64,000 nt of DNA from contig NZ_JACCBM010000001.1 of the NCBI RefSeq assembly GCF_013409865.1, positions 2,480,001-2,544,000 on the forward strand. Reading direction: 5' to 3'. Below the pieces are notes generated by a model. The model searched no databases. It saw nothing but the letters and a program-made list of their open reading frames with translations, and was not told the origin of the DNA. Below, one piece after another: positions 18,813 to 26,925 of this stretch. Position 1 is the first letter of the stretch; each line of letters begins with the position of its first letter. This DNA comes from Herbiconiux flava (GTDB taxonomy: Bacteria; Actinomycetota; Actinomycetes; Actinomycetales; Microbacteriaceae). The translations under genes were made by a program, and so were the position numbers.

Positions 18813-19511
18813 GTGTTCTACTTCCTCGCGAAATACCTGCTGATCGCCCCGGTGCTGAAGACGCTGTTCCGGCCCTGGGTGATCGGGCTCGAGAACATCC
18901 CGGCCTCCGGCGGCGCCATCCTCGCCTCGAACCACCTCTCGTTCAGCGACTCGGTGTTCCTGCCCGTGGTGGTCGACCGGCAGGTGTCGTTCCTCGCCAA
19001 GAGCGAGTACTTCACCGGCAAGGGCCTCAAGGGCTTTTTGGTGCGGCTGTTCTTCATCGCGTCGGGCCAGCTGCCGATCGACCGCGCGGGCGGCAAGGCC
19101 TCCGAGGCGTCGCTGAACACGGGCCTCCGGGTGCTGGCGCGCGGCGACCTGCTGGGCATCTACCCCGAGGGCACCAGGAGCCCCGACGCGAAGCTCTACC
19201 GCGGCCGCACCGGCGTCGCGCGGATGGTGCTCGAGGCGCATGTGCCGATCATCCCGGTCGCCATGATCGACACCGAGAAGGTCATGCCCATCGGCACGAA
19301 GCTGCCGAAGATCCGCCGGATTGGCATCGTCATCGGGGAGCCACTAGATTTCAGTAGGTTCGAGGGACTGGAATCAGACCGGTTCATCCTCCGCTCCGTG
19401 ACCGACGAGATCATGTACGAGCTGCACCGCCTGGGAGGCCAGGAATACGCGGACGTCTATGCGACTTCGGTCAAGGAGAAACGCGTGCGACCGCGCGCCA
19501 CCGCCAAATAG
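18813..19511 (+). CDS. 1-acyl-glycerol-phosphate acyltransferase-like protein (PlsC family)
   Basis: A 232-residue membrane-associated acyltransferase. It has the NHxxxxD catalytic box NHLSFSD (His41, Asp46), a glycerol-phosphate-binding FFIASGQLPIDR region and the block YPEGTRSP (Glu119, Gly120), then VPIIPVAMID. An N-terminal hydrophobic stretch anchors it. The reaction is transfer of an acyl chain to lysophosphatidic acid or a related lysolipid in phospholipid synthesis. The GTG at 18,813 lies three bases after the kinase stop, suggesting coupling. Acceptor specificity is not certain. Confidence 0.92.
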   Translation: MFYFLAKYLLIAPVLKTLFRPWVIGLENIPASGGAILASNHLSFSDSVFLPVVVDRQVSFLAKSEYFTGKGLKGFLVRLFFIASGQLPIDRAGGKASEASLNTGLRVLARGDLLGIYPEGTRSPDAKLYRGRTGVARMVLEAHVPIIPVAMIDTEKVMPIGTKLPKIRRIGIVIGEPLDFSRFEGLESDRFILRSVTDEIMYELHRLGGQEYADVYATSVKEKRVRPRATAK

Positions 19512-19530
19512 ATACAGGGAATCCAAACCA

Positions 19531-20916
19531 GTGGTAGATCCAACAGAGCAAATCGTCGAAGCGGATGAATCGGTGATCGCGGGTCTGGACTATTGGCGCA
19601 CCCTCCCGGTGAAGCAGCAGCCGTCCTGGCCCGACCAGACCGCCGTCGAGGCCGTCTCGCGCGAGATCGCCACGCTGCCGCCGCTCGTCTTCGCGGGCGA
19701 GGTCGACAACCTGCGCTCCCGGCTCGCCACGGCGGCCCGGGGCGAGGCGTTCCTGCTGCAGGGCGGCGACTGCGCCGAGACCTTCGCGGGGGCCACGGCC
19801 GACCAGATCCGCGACCGGGTGAAGACCATCCTGCAGATGGCCGTCGTGCTCACCTACGGCGCCTCGATGCCCGTCATCAAGATGGGCCGCATGGCCGGCC
19901 AGTTCGCCAAGCCGCGTTCCAGCGACACCGAGACCCGCGACGGCATCACGCTGCCCGCGTACCGCGGCGACATCGTGAACGGCTACGACTTCACTCCCGA
20001 GTCGCGCACCGCGAACCCGAAGCGCCTGCTCGACGGCTACCACATGGCGGCCTCGACGCTGAACCTCATCCGCGCCTTCACCCAGGGCGGCTTCGCCGAC
20101 CTGCGCCAAGTGCACATGTGGAACAAGGGCTTCACCTCGAACCCCGCCAACGTGCGCTACGAGCAGCTCGCCGGCGAGATCGACCGCGCCGTGAAGTTCA
20201 TGGTCGCGTGCGGAGCCGACTTCGAGGCGCTGAAGCGCACCGAGTTCTACGTCAGCCACGAGGGCCTGCTGTTCGACTACGAGCGGCCGATGACGCGCAT
20301 CGACTCGCGCACGGGAACGCCGTACAACACCTCGAGCCACTTCATCTGGATCGGGGAGCGCACGCGCGAGCTCGACGGCGCGCACGTCGACTTCCTGTCG
20401 CGGGTGCGCAACCCGATCGGCGTGAAGCTCGGCCCGACCACGACCGGCGACGACATGCTGCGCCTGATCGACAAGCTCGACCCCGAGCGCGAGCCCGGCC
20501 GTCTGACGTTCATCACGCGCATGGGCGCGGGCAAGATCCGGGATGCGCTGCCCCCGCTGCTCGAGGCCATCAAGTCGAGCGACGCGCTGCCGCTCTGGGT
20601 CACCGACCCCATGCACGGCAACGGGCTGACCACGCCGAACGGCTACAAGACGCGTCGCTTCGACGACGTGGTCGACGAGGTCAAGGGCTTCTTCGAGGCG
20701 CACCGCGCGGCGGGCACGCACCCCGGCGGCATCCACGTCGAGCTCACGGGCGACGACGTCACCGAGTGCCTCGGCGGCTCGGAGCACATCGACGAGGCCA
20801 CCCTCTCGACGCGCTACGAGTCGCTCTGCGACCCGCGCCTGAACCACATGCAGTCGCTCGAGCTCGCCTTCCTGGTGGCCGAGGAGCTCAAGGTCTCGAG
20901 CGCCGCCCGCGCCTGA
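19531..20916 (+). CDS. aroG: 3-deoxy-7-phosphoheptulonate synthase, class II
   Basis: A 461-residue class II DAHP synthase, the first enzyme of the shikimate pathway, joining phosphoenolpyruvate and erythrose 4-phosphate. Characteristic stretches are LLQGGDCAETFA, RMAGQFAKPRS (phosphate binding), FYVSHEGLLFDYE and WVTDPMHGNG. The GTG at 19,531 gives VVDPTEQIVEADE, the expected N-terminus and length; AGGGA lies ten bases upstream. It is convergent with the PASTA kinase, as Rv2178c is placed near pknL in M. tuberculosis. Confidence 0.95.
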   Translation: MVDPTEQIVEADESVIAGLDYWRTLPVKQQPSWPDQTAVEAVSREIATLPPLVFAGEVDNLRSRLATAARGEAFLLQGGDCAETFAGATADQIRDRVKTILQMAVVLTYGASMPVIKMGRMAGQFAKPRSSDTETRDGITLPAYRGDIVNGYDFTPESRTANPKRLLDGYHMAASTLNLIRAFTQGGFADLRQVHMWNKGFTSNPANVRYEQLAGEIDRAVKFMVACGADFEALKRTEFYVSHEGLLFDYERPMTRIDSRTGTPYNTSSHFIWIGERTRELDGAHVDFLSRVRNPIGVKLGPTTTGDDMLRLIDKLDPEREPGRLTFITRMGAGKIRDALPPLLEAIKSSDALPLWVTDPMHGNGLTTPNGYKTRRFDDVVDEVKGFFEAHRAAGTHPGGIHVELTGDDVTECLGGSEHIDEATLSTRYESLCDPRLNHMQSLELAFLVAEELKVSSAARA

Positions 20917-20935
20917 CCCTCAGGCCCCCGGCGAC

Positions 20936-20983
20936 TTGCCGGAAAACGCCCTTCCGGAGCTCGGATAGGGCGTTTTTCGGCAA
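20936..20983. terminator. Bidirectional terminator between aroG and the PASTA kinase
   Basis: TTGCCGGAAAACGCCCT (20,936-20,952) pairs with AGGGCGTTTTTCGGCAA (20,967-20,983) over 17 positions with one G.T mismatch and a 14-base loop. The A-run and T-run inside the stem let it serve both convergent genes. Confidence 0.8.
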
Positions 20984-21001
20984 CTCGCCTGAGGCGCGCG
21001 G

Positions 21002-23038
21002 CTAGAAGACGCTGAAGGAGACCGTGAGGGAAGAGCCTCGGGGGAGGCTCGTGCCCGGCGCCGGGTCGGTGGCGCTGATCTTGAAGGCGTCGGGGAGGGC
21101 GTCGGCGACGGCGTTGTAGCGGAGGTCGAAGCCGAGCTCGACGAGCTTCGGCTTGGCGTCGGCCCAGGACTGGCCGACGATGTCGGAGGGCACCGTGACG
21201 GGCTCGGGGCCGCGCGAGATGTCGAGGGTGATCGAGTCGCCCTGGTGCACGATGTCGGAGGGCAGCACGGCGTTGTAGACCTGGCCCTCGGGCACCTCCT
21301 CGTTGAAGTCGGAGGAGCCCTCGACGCCGACGAGGCCGACGGCCGACAGGGTCGCCTGCGCCTCCTCGAGCGTCTGGCCGATCACGCCGGGCACCGGGCC
21401 GAGCGAGACCACGAGCGTCACCGGCTGCTGCTCGCCGTACTCGGCTCCGAGCTGGTTGCCCGCCGTGTCGAGCGCTGCGAGCACGACACCGGCCTCGACG
21501 TCGCCGTTGAACTGCGTCTGCGAGTCGGTGTTCGTGAACCCGGCCTCCTCGACGGCGGCGCGCGCCTGGTCTTCCGGGATGCCGGTCAGTGTCGGCACCG
21601 CGAGCATCGCGGGCCCGGACGAGACGAGCACCGCGACGCCCGAGCCGGTCTGCACGCTGCTGCCCGAGGCGGGATCGGTGCCGATCACCGATCCGGCCGG
21701 AACCGTGGGGCTGGTGGCGGGGGTCTGCGACGCCTCGAGGCCGAGGCCCTGCAGGGTGGCGACCGCCGCATCCGGAGCCTGCGAGCTGACGTCGGGCACG
21801 GTGAGCATGGCGCCGGGCCCGGCGGCGAAGTACCAGGCGCCCGTTCCGAGTCCGGCGGCGACGAACAGGATGAGCGCGAACACCCAGAGGCCCCGCCGGC
21901 GCCGGCGCGCCGACTTGGTGGCGAGCTTCTGGCGGGTCTCCGAGTGCGAGCCGCTGTCGTTCAGCGCCGCGAGCGAGCCGGGCGAGCCGGGGGCACCGGG
22001 CGGGATCGGACCGGTCGGCGGGATGAGCGGCGCACCGTAGGCCGTGGTCTCACCGGTCGCCCCGCCGACCGCGGTCATCTGGCCCGTGCGGCGGCGCGAC
22101 TCGAGCACCTGCGTCTGCGCGTGGTCGAGGTCGGCGTCGAAGGTCTCGGGCAGCACCACGGTGCGCGCGGTGGAGTTGCCGACGGGCCGCGCCCCGACGA
22201 TCTCGCGCTCGGCCTCGCGCAGCCGCTCGAGCATCTCGCGCGCGTCGCTCGGCCGATCGTCGGGGCTCTTCGCGGTGGCCCAGAGCACGAGGTCGTCGAG
22301 CTGCTCGGGCACGCCGGGCTGCGCGGCGCTCGGCACGGGCATCGGGTCGTTCGCGTGCTGGAACGCGATGGCCATCGGCCGCTCGCCCACGTAGGGCTGC
22401 GCGCCGACGAGCATCTCGTACATCATGATGCCGGCCGCGTAGATGTCACTGCGGGCGTCGGCCGTGCCGCGGGTGAGCAGCTCGGGGGAGAGGTAGGCGA
22501 TGGTGCCGAGCAGGGCCTGGCCGGTCGCGGTGTTGGCCGAGACGGCGCGGGCGAGACCGAAGTCGCTGATCTTGATGCGGCCGTCGTCGGCCAGCAGCAC
22601 GTTCTCGGGCTTCAGATCGCGGTGCACGATACCGGCCTTGTGGGCCGCGGCGAGGCCGCCGAGCACCGCGTCCATCACGTCGACGGTCTGCTCGGTGGTG
22701 AGCTTTCCGTAGTCCTTCAGCAGGTCGCGCAGGGTGACTCCGGGCAGATACTCCATGACGAGGTACGCCATGTCGCTGTCCTGGCCCTGGTCGAAGACGT
22801 TCACGACGTTGGGGTGCGCGAGCCGGGCCGCCGAGCGGGCCTCCTGCACGAAGCGCTCCTTGAAGACCGCGTCGTCGGCGAGATGGCCGTGCATGATCTT
22901 GATGGCCACCTGGCGCTCCAGGCGCAGGTCGGTGGCGAGGTACACGGTCGCCATGCCGCCGCGCGCGATCCGCGAACGCACCGAGTAGCGGCCGTCGATG
23001 AGACGTCCGATCATCGGGTCGGGCGGGGCACTTGTCAC
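21002..23038 (-). CDS. pknL: Serine/threonine protein kinase with four PASTA domains (PknL position)
   Basis: A 678-residue transmembrane kinase. Residues 18 to about 280 are a Hanks-type kinase: glycine loop RIARGGMATVY, catalytic Lys47, HRDLKPEN (Asp141) and DFG (159-161). A proline-rich juxtamembrane linker follows, then one membrane helix (about 385-408), then four extracellular PASTA repeats, each beginning with a VP- or PGV-like motif, that would sense muropeptides or lipid II. The neighbours (aroG, an Rv2175c-like gene, a polyprenyl synthase) are those of pknL in M. tuberculosis. The kinase likely phosphorylates the Rv2175c-like partner encoded divergently. The GTG start fits a leaderless message. 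Confidence 0.93.
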   Translation of the reverse strand: MTSAPPDPMIGRLIDGRYSVRSRIARGGMATVYLATDLRLERQVAIKIMHGHLADDAVFKERFVQEARSAARLAHPNVVNVFDQGQDSDMAYLVMEYLPGVTLRDLLKDYGKLTTEQTVDVMDAVLGGLAAAHKAGIVHRDLKPENVLLADDGRIKISDFGLARAVSANTATGQALLGTIAYLSPELLTRGTADARSDIYAAGIMMYEMLVGAQPYVGERPMAIAFQHANDPMPVPSAAQPGVPEQLDDLVLWATAKSPDDRPSDAREMLERLREAEREIVGARPVGNSTARTVVLPETFDADLDHAQTQVLESRRRTGQMTAVGGATGETTAYGAPLIPPTGPIPPGAPGSPGSLAALNDSGSHSETRQKLATKSARRRRRGLWVFALILFVAAGLGTGAWYFAAGPGAMLTVPDVSSQAPDAAVATLQGLGLEASQTPATSPTVPAGSVIGTDPASGSSVQTGSGVAVLVSSGPAMLAVPTLTGIPEDQARAAVEEAGFTNTDSQTQFNGDVEAGVVLAALDTAGNQLGAEYGEQQPVTLVVSLGPVPGVIGQTLEEAQATLSAVGLVGVEGSSDFNEEVPEGQVYNAVLPSDIVHQGDSITLDISRGPEPVTVPSDIVGQSWADAKPKLVELGFDLRYNAVADALPDAFKISATDPAPGTSLPRGSSLTVSFSVF

Positions 23039-23045
23039 AGATCCG

Positions 23046-23051
23046 AGTCTA
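23046..23051 (-). promoter_or_regulatory. -10 element of a leaderless kinase transcript
   Basis: TAGACT on the minus strand lies seven bases before the GTG of the kinase gene, the spacing seen for leaderless actinobacterial mRNAs; no ribosome site precedes the start. No clear -35. Confidence 0.45.
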
Positions 23052-23095
23052 GAGAGGGGGGCATCGCCCTGGCCGCATAGACACCGGCCGATCGG

Positions 23096-23119
23096 GCATC
23101 CGGATGCGCATTTTTATGC
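23096..23119. promoter_or_regulatory. Two adjoining palindromes between divergent kinase and DNA-binding protein genes
   Basis: GCATCCGGATGC (23,096-23,107) is a perfect 12-base palindrome, directly followed by GCATTTTTATGC (23,108-23,119), four-base arms around TTTT. They form a small AT-rich island in GC-rich DNA about 60 bases from the 23,175 gene. This is a candidate operator, perhaps for that DNA-binding protein. Confidence 0.35.
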
Positions 23120-23174
23120 ATTCGTGATCAGACCCGATTGCGGGCGGCGCCCCGGCGCGTGGCAATCTGTACTC

Positions 23175-23516
23175 GTGACTGATCTGCCCGCCACCGGATG
23201 GCTGACCGTTCCCGACCTCGTCGACCTGCTGGGGCTCACGCCGAGCAAGGTGCGGCGCCTGATCGAAGACCATCACCTGGTGGCGACCCGCCGCGACGGC
23301 GTGCTCTCGGTGCCCGCGGAGTTCATCCGCGACGGCGAGCCGCTGACCGAGCTGCGGGGCACCATCATGGTGCTCGCCGACAACCGCTACGAGGACGACG
23401 AGATCCTGGAGTGGCTGCTCTCGCCGAACGAGCTGCTCGACGCGACGCCGATCGCCGCGCTGCGCGCCGGCCGCAAGGCCGAGGTGCGCCGGATCGCCCA
23501 GGCCCAGGACTTCTAG
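23175..23516 (+). CDS. Rv2175c-family DNA-binding protein
   Basis: A 113-residue protein with an N-terminal helix-turn-helix (WLTVPDLVDLLGLTPSKVRR followed by LIEDHHLVATRRDG) and a C-terminal Rv2175c-type winged domain (DGEPLTELRGTIMVLADNRY and EDDEILEWLLSPNE). In M. tuberculosis Rv2175c is a substrate of PknL, and phosphorylation lowers its DNA binding; the same divergent pairing is present here. No obvious ribosome site precedes the GTG, so the message may be leaderless. Its DNA targets are unknown. Confidence 0.9.
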   Translation: MTDLPATGWLTVPDLVDLLGLTPSKVRRLIEDHHLVATRRDGVLSVPAEFIRDGEPLTELRGTIMVLADNRYEDDEILEWLLSPNELLDATPIAALRAGRKAEVRRIAQAQDF

Positions 23517-23534
23517 CCGGCCGCGGCCCGCCCG

Positions 23535-24641
23535 CTACGCCTGCCGGTTCACGAGCCGCTTCGCGAGGCTCGTCAGCTCGGCCTTCGCGGTGTCCCCGAG
23601 CGGCGCCCGGTCGAGCTCGTCGAGCGCGGTGCGCAGGCGCCGCGAGATCATGCTCTCGACCTCCGTGACGGCGCCCGTGCCCACCATGGTCTGCTGGAGC
23701 ATCCTGATCTGCCCCTCGTCGAGCTCGGGGTCGCCGATCAGCTCGTCGAAGAGCCGCCGCGACGAGGGGTCGAGCCGCGAGCGGGTGAGCGAGACGAGCA
23801 CGGTGCGCTTGCCCTCCCGGAGGTCGTCGCCCGAGGGCTTGCCTGTGAGCTCGGCGTCGCCGAAGACACCCAGCACGTCGTCGCGCAGCTGGAACGCGAT
23901 GCCGAGCGGGAGCCCGAAGCGCCGCAGCGCATCCGTCTGCTCGGGAGAGCTGCCGCGCATCGACGCCCCGATCACGAGCGGCGCCTCGACGCTGTACTTC
24001 GCCGACTTGTAGACGATCACCCGTTCGGCGCGCTCGAGCGAGGTCTCGGGGTCAGTCGTCGCCCAGGCCCGCTCCTCGAGCAGGTCGAGGTACTGGCCGA
24101 GGGTGACCTCGGTGCGCATGGTGTCGATCGCCTCCCGTGCGGCGAGGTGGGTCTCGAGCGAGGGGGCGCCGAGCACGGCCCGGGCGATCAGCTCGTCGCT
24201 CCACGCGAGCAGCAGGTCGCCCAGCAGGATCGCGCTGCCCTCGCCGAAGGTGCGGCGCGAGCCCTGCCAGCCGCCGTCGGCGTGCAGCGACTCGAAGCGG
24301 CGGTGCGCCGAGGGCATGCCGCGCCGCGTGTCGGAGTTGTCGATGATGTCGTCGTGCACCAGCGCGGCGGCGTGGAAGAGCTCGAGGCCGGCGCACAGGT
24401 CGACCAGCGAGTCGAGCTCCTTCTCGCCCGGCACGGCCGAGGAGGCGGCGGCGGGGGACACCGCCCGCCAGCCCCAGTAGCAGAAGAGGGCTCTGAACCT
24501 CTTGCCGCCGCTGAGAAGATCCCGCGAGAACCGCGAGAAGGGGGCGAGGTCGGGGGCCACACGACCGAGAATGGACTCGCGCGATGCGAGGAACTCCACG
24601 ATCCGAGCATCGACGAGATTGACTAGGCGCGGGCTTTCCAT
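23535..24641 (-). CDS. Polyprenyl synthetase (geranylgeranyl-type)
   Basis: A 368-residue trans-isoprenyl diphosphate synthase. The first aspartate-rich motif is LVHDDIIDNSDTRRG (DDxxD), the second FQLRDDVLGVFGD followed by GKPSGDD. It condenses isopentenyl diphosphate with allylic diphosphates; product length (C15-C20 or longer) cannot be decided by eye. In the syntenic M. tuberculosis locus the equivalent is idsA2 (Rv2173). Products may feed carotenoid, menaquinone or lipid-carrier synthesis. ATG 24,641 is preferred; GTG 24,644, one codon earlier, is equally possible. Confidence 0.92.
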   Translation of the reverse strand: MESPRLVNLVDARIVEFLASRESILGRVAPDLAPFSRFSRDLLSGGKRFRALFCYWGWRAVSPAAASSAVPGEKELDSLVDLCAGLELFHAAALVHDDIIDNSDTRRGMPSAHRRFESLHADGGWQGSRRTFGEGSAILLGDLLLAWSDELIARAVLGAPSLETHLAAREAIDTMRTEVTLGQYLDLLEERAWATTDPETSLERAERVIVYKSAKYSVEAPLVIGASMRGSSPEQTDALRRFGLPLGIAFQLRDDVLGVFGDAELTGKPSGDDLREGKRTVLVSLTRSRLDPSSRRLFDELIGDPELDEGQIRMLQQTMVGTGAVTEVESMISRRLRTALDELDRAPLGDTAKAELTSLAKRLVNRQA

Positions 24642-24672
24642 CACTCGCCTAGCCTAGCTAGACCCCGCGCAC

Positions 24673-24678
24673 TACAAT
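24673..24678 (+). promoter_or_regulatory. -10 element for the DUF3040 gene
   Basis: TACAAT matches the -10 consensus well and lies 44 bases before the ATG at 24,722. No clear -35 is seen. Confidence 0.45.
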
Positions 24679-24721
24679 CAGCAAGTATCACGCGTCGGTC
24701 CCGAGCCTGAGGTGAAATAGG

Positions 24722-25117
24722 ATGCCGCTTTCGGAGCAAGAACAAAGACTCCTCGATGAGATGGAGCGCAGTCTCTACCACAACGACGCCGACTTCGTGT
24801 CGGCCGTCAGCGGGGCGCGAGGCCGACTCAACTACGGCGCGCTCGTGCTGGGAATCCTGGTCGGGATCCTGGGCTTGGGTGTCGTCATCGTCGGCGTGGT
24901 GCTGCACCAGCCGCTGATCGGTCTGGCCGGCTTCGTCGCCATGTTCGGCGGCGTGCTGCTGGCCCTGCGACGCACCTCCCGCGGGCCGGCCCCCAAGGCC
25001 CCGCTCGGCGGAACCCCCACGGCGGGTCGCGGCGGCGCCACGGCCTCGTCGAAGTCGGGTTTCATGGATCGACTCAACGACCGCTGGGAGCGACGCGACG
25101 ACGATCGCGGCGAGTAG
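24722..25117 (+). CDS. DUF3040 membrane protein
   Basis: A 131-residue protein with the DUF3040 signature: N-terminal MPLSEQEQRLLDEMERSLYH, two adjacent membrane helices (about 38-60 and 63-82) and a charged Gly/Arg-rich tail. The family is actinobacterial, of unknown function, and is often found next to mraZ and the dcw cluster, as here. A purine-rich GAGGTGA precedes the ATG. It is closed off downstream by two terminator-like hairpins. Confidence 0.9.
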   Translation: MPLSEQEQRLLDEMERSLYHNDADFVSAVSGARGRLNYGALVLGILVGILGLGVVIVGVVLHQPLIGLAGFVAMFGGVLLALRRTSRGPAPKAPLGGTPTAGRGGATASSKSGFMDRLNDRWERRDDDRGE

Positions 25118-25145
25118 GGCTCAGCCCTCCCTTTTCCTCCCCTGA

Positions 25146-25173
25146 AGAAGACCGGCCCTCGGGCCGGTCTTCT
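25146..25173. terminator. First of two near-identical terminator hairpins
   Basis: A 13-base perfect stem AGAAGACCGGCCC (25,146-25,158) with its complement at 25,161-25,173; the outer A/T pairs give some T-tract in either direction. The core GACCGGCCCTCGGGCCGGTC is identical to the next hairpin. Confidence 0.8.
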
Positions 25174-25185
25174 CGTTTGTACGGC

Positions 25186-25212
25186 GACCGGCCCTCGGGC
25201 CGGTCTTTTTTT
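25186..25212 (+). terminator. Second tandem terminator hairpin with a seven-T tail
   Basis: GACCGGCCC (25,186-25,194) pairs with GGGCCGGTC (25,197-25,205) and is followed by seven T residues (25,206-25,212): a textbook intrinsic terminator that isolates the dcw cluster from the DUF3040 gene. Confidence 0.9.
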
Positions 25213-25332
25213 ATGCCTGGATGCCCGTCCCGCCCGCCCATCTCCCTCCATTCCCCTCCACCCCGAACTTCCGCACTCTGACGCGGATGTTTTTGCATTT
25301 TGGCCCACATTGACCCCGAATGTCGTAGGTAT

Positions 25333-25357
25333 GTGGAAGGGAGTGGAGTAAAGTGGA
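25333..25357 (+). promoter_or_regulatory. Probable MraZ boxes upstream of mraZ
   Basis: GTGGA occurs at 25,333, 25,343 and 25,353, a strict ten-base period (one helical turn), ending 42 bases before the mraZ ATG. MraZ is known to bind short direct repeats with this spacing at its own promoter, so autoregulation of the dcw cluster is expected. A TTGACC at 25,310 could be the -35, placing the boxes over the core promoter. Confidence 0.6.
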
Positions 25358-25399
25358 GGTCAAGCCCACACATTCTGGCCGGAGAGAACGGGGAGGTAG

Positions 25400-25831
25400 A
25401 TGTTCCTTGGCACCTACGAACCCAAGCTCGACGACAAAGGGCGCATCATCCTCCCGGCGAAGTTCCGGGACGAGCTGGCCGGGGGCATGGTCGTGACGCG
25501 CGGCCAGGAGAACTGCCTGTACGTGTTCTCCACCCGCGAGTTCGAGAACCTGCACGAGAAGATCCGGCAGGCTCCCGTCACCAGCAAGCAGGCCCGCGAC
25601 TACCAGCGCGTGTTCCTTTCCGGCGCCAGCGCCGAGACGCCCGACAAGCAGCACCGGGTCACCATCCCGGCTCCGCTCCGCAGCTACGCCGGCCTCGACC
25701 GCGACCTCGTCGTCATCGGCGTCGGCTCGCGCGCCGAGATCTGGGACGCCACGGCCTGGGCCACCTACCTCGAGGCCCAGGAGGCCGCGTTCTCCGACAC
25801 CGACGAGGAGGTGATCCCCGGCCTCTTCTGA
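25400..25831 (+). CDS. mraZ: Transcriptional regulator MraZ
   Basis: A 143-residue protein made of two SpoVT-AbrB-like halves, each with a DxKGR-type motif: [19 protein letters not shown] near the N-terminus and [18 protein letters not shown] in the second half. It forms a ring-shaped oligomer that binds repeats at the dcw promoter. GGGAGG lies just before the ATG. It is the first gene of the cell-wall and division cluster. Confidence 0.97.
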   Translation: MFLGTYEPKLDDKGRIILPAKFRDELAGGMVVTRGQENCLYVFSTREFENLHEKIRQAPVTSKQARDYQRVFLSGASAETPDKQHRVTIPAPLRSYAGLDRDLVVIGVGSRAEIWDATAWATYLEAQEAAFSDTDEEVIPGLF

Positions 25832-25837
25832 GTCGTC

Positions 25838-25945
25838 GTCCCTGACTCCCAGCCGTTCATCGCCCTGGCGCACTTCCCCGGTGCCAGGTCGGACGCCCTG
25901 CCGCACTTCCCCGGCGGCAGGTCGGAACGGACGGGGATCAGGGAC
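25838..25945 (+). ncRNA. Structured leader between mraZ and rsmH, matching the mraW RNA motif
   Basis: Two 33-base units lie head to tail (25,861-25,893 and 25,894-25,926). Each folds as a seven-pair hairpin with the same loop, CACTTCCCCGG. They differ at three sites: one G-C pair becomes C-G and one G.U becomes G-C, so pairing is kept. An outer stem encloses both: GTCCCTGA (25,838) with TCAGGGAC (25,938), CCC with GGG, and CCGTTC (25,853) with GAACGG (25,925). A conserved mraW RNA element with a CUUCCCC loop is described before actinobacterial mraW (rsmH); assignment is from memory of that motif. Likely a cis-regulatory leader. Confidence 0.8.
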
Positions 25946-25968
25946 TGCGAAGCACCGGCCGCATCACC

Positions 25969-26925
25969 ATGACCGACTACTCCGGCATCCACACCTCGGT
26001 TCTCCTCGAACGCTCCATCGAGCTCCTCGGCCCGGCCCTCGGCCGTCCGGGAGCAGTGCTCGTCGACTGCACCCTTGGGCTCGGCGGCCACTCCGAGGCG
26101 TTCCTCGAGGCCTTCCCCGAGCTGCACCTCGTCGGCCTCGACCGCGACCCGAACGCCCTCCGTCTCGCGGGGGAGCGGCTCGAGCGCTTCTCCGACCGCA
26201 TCGACCTCGTGCACTGCGTCTACGACGAGATCGACGAGGCCCTCGAGGGGCTCGGCATCGACGAGGTCGACGGCGTGCTGTTCGACCTCGGCGTCTCGTC
26301 GATGCAGCTCGACGAGGTCGAGCGCGGCTTCTCCTACTCCAAGGATGCGCCGCTCGACATGCGCATGGACGACACGGCCGCCTTCACCGCCGCCGAGATC
26401 GTCGCCACCTACTCCGAGGCCGACCTCCGCCGCATCTTCCGCGACTACGGCGAGGAGAAGCTCGCCGACCGCTACGCGCGCTTCATCGTGCGGGCCCGTG
26501 ACGAGGCGCCGATCCTCCGCTCCGGTCAGCTGGTCGACATCATCCAGGCCGCCACGCCGGCCAAGTTCTCGAACTCCGGCCACCCCGCCAAGCGCGTCTT
26601 CCAGGCCCTCCGCATCGAGGTCAACGCCGAGCTCTCGGTGCTCGAGCGGGCCCTACCCAAGGCCATCGACGCCCTGGTCGTCGGCGGACGCATCGTGGTG
26701 CTCGCCTTCCAGTCGCTCGAAGACCGCATCGTCAAGCGCGAGCTCACGAAGCGGGCCGCCTCGACCGCCCCCGCCGGGCTGCCGGTCGAGCTGCCCGAGC
26801 ACCGGCCCGAGCTGAAGCTGCTCGTGCGCGGCGCCGAGCTCGCCGACGACGACGAGCGTGCCCGCAACCCCCGTTCCATCCCCGTCCGCCTCCGTGCAGC
26901 AGAACGAATCAGGAGGATCGCATGA
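25969..26925 (+). CDS. rsmH: 16S rRNA (cytosine(1402)-N(4))-methyltransferase
   Basis: A 318-residue SAM-dependent methyltransferase (formerly MraW). It begins with [20 protein letters not shown], followed by the SAM-binding [20 protein letters not shown] and [19 protein letters not shown], and ends with [17 protein letters not shown]. It methylates C1402 in the ribosomal P site. No clear ribosome site precedes the ATG; the structured leader ends 23 bases upstream and may affect initiation. It overlaps the next gene by ATGA. Confidence 0.97.
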   Translation: MTDYSGIHTSVLLERSIELLGPALGRPGAVLVDCTLGLGGHSEAFLEAFPELHLVGLDRDPNALRLAGERLERFSDRIDLVHCVYDEIDEALEGLGIDEVDGVLFDLGVSSMQLDEVERGFSYSKDAPLDMRMDDTAAFTAAEIVATYSEADLRRIFRDYGEEKLADRYARFIVRARDEAPILRSGQLVDIIQAATPAKFSNSGHPAKRVFQALRIEVNAELSVLERALPKAIDALVVGGRIVVLAFQSLEDRIVKRELTKRAASTAPAGLPVELPEHRPELKLLVRGAELADDDERARNPRSIPVRLRAAERIRRIA

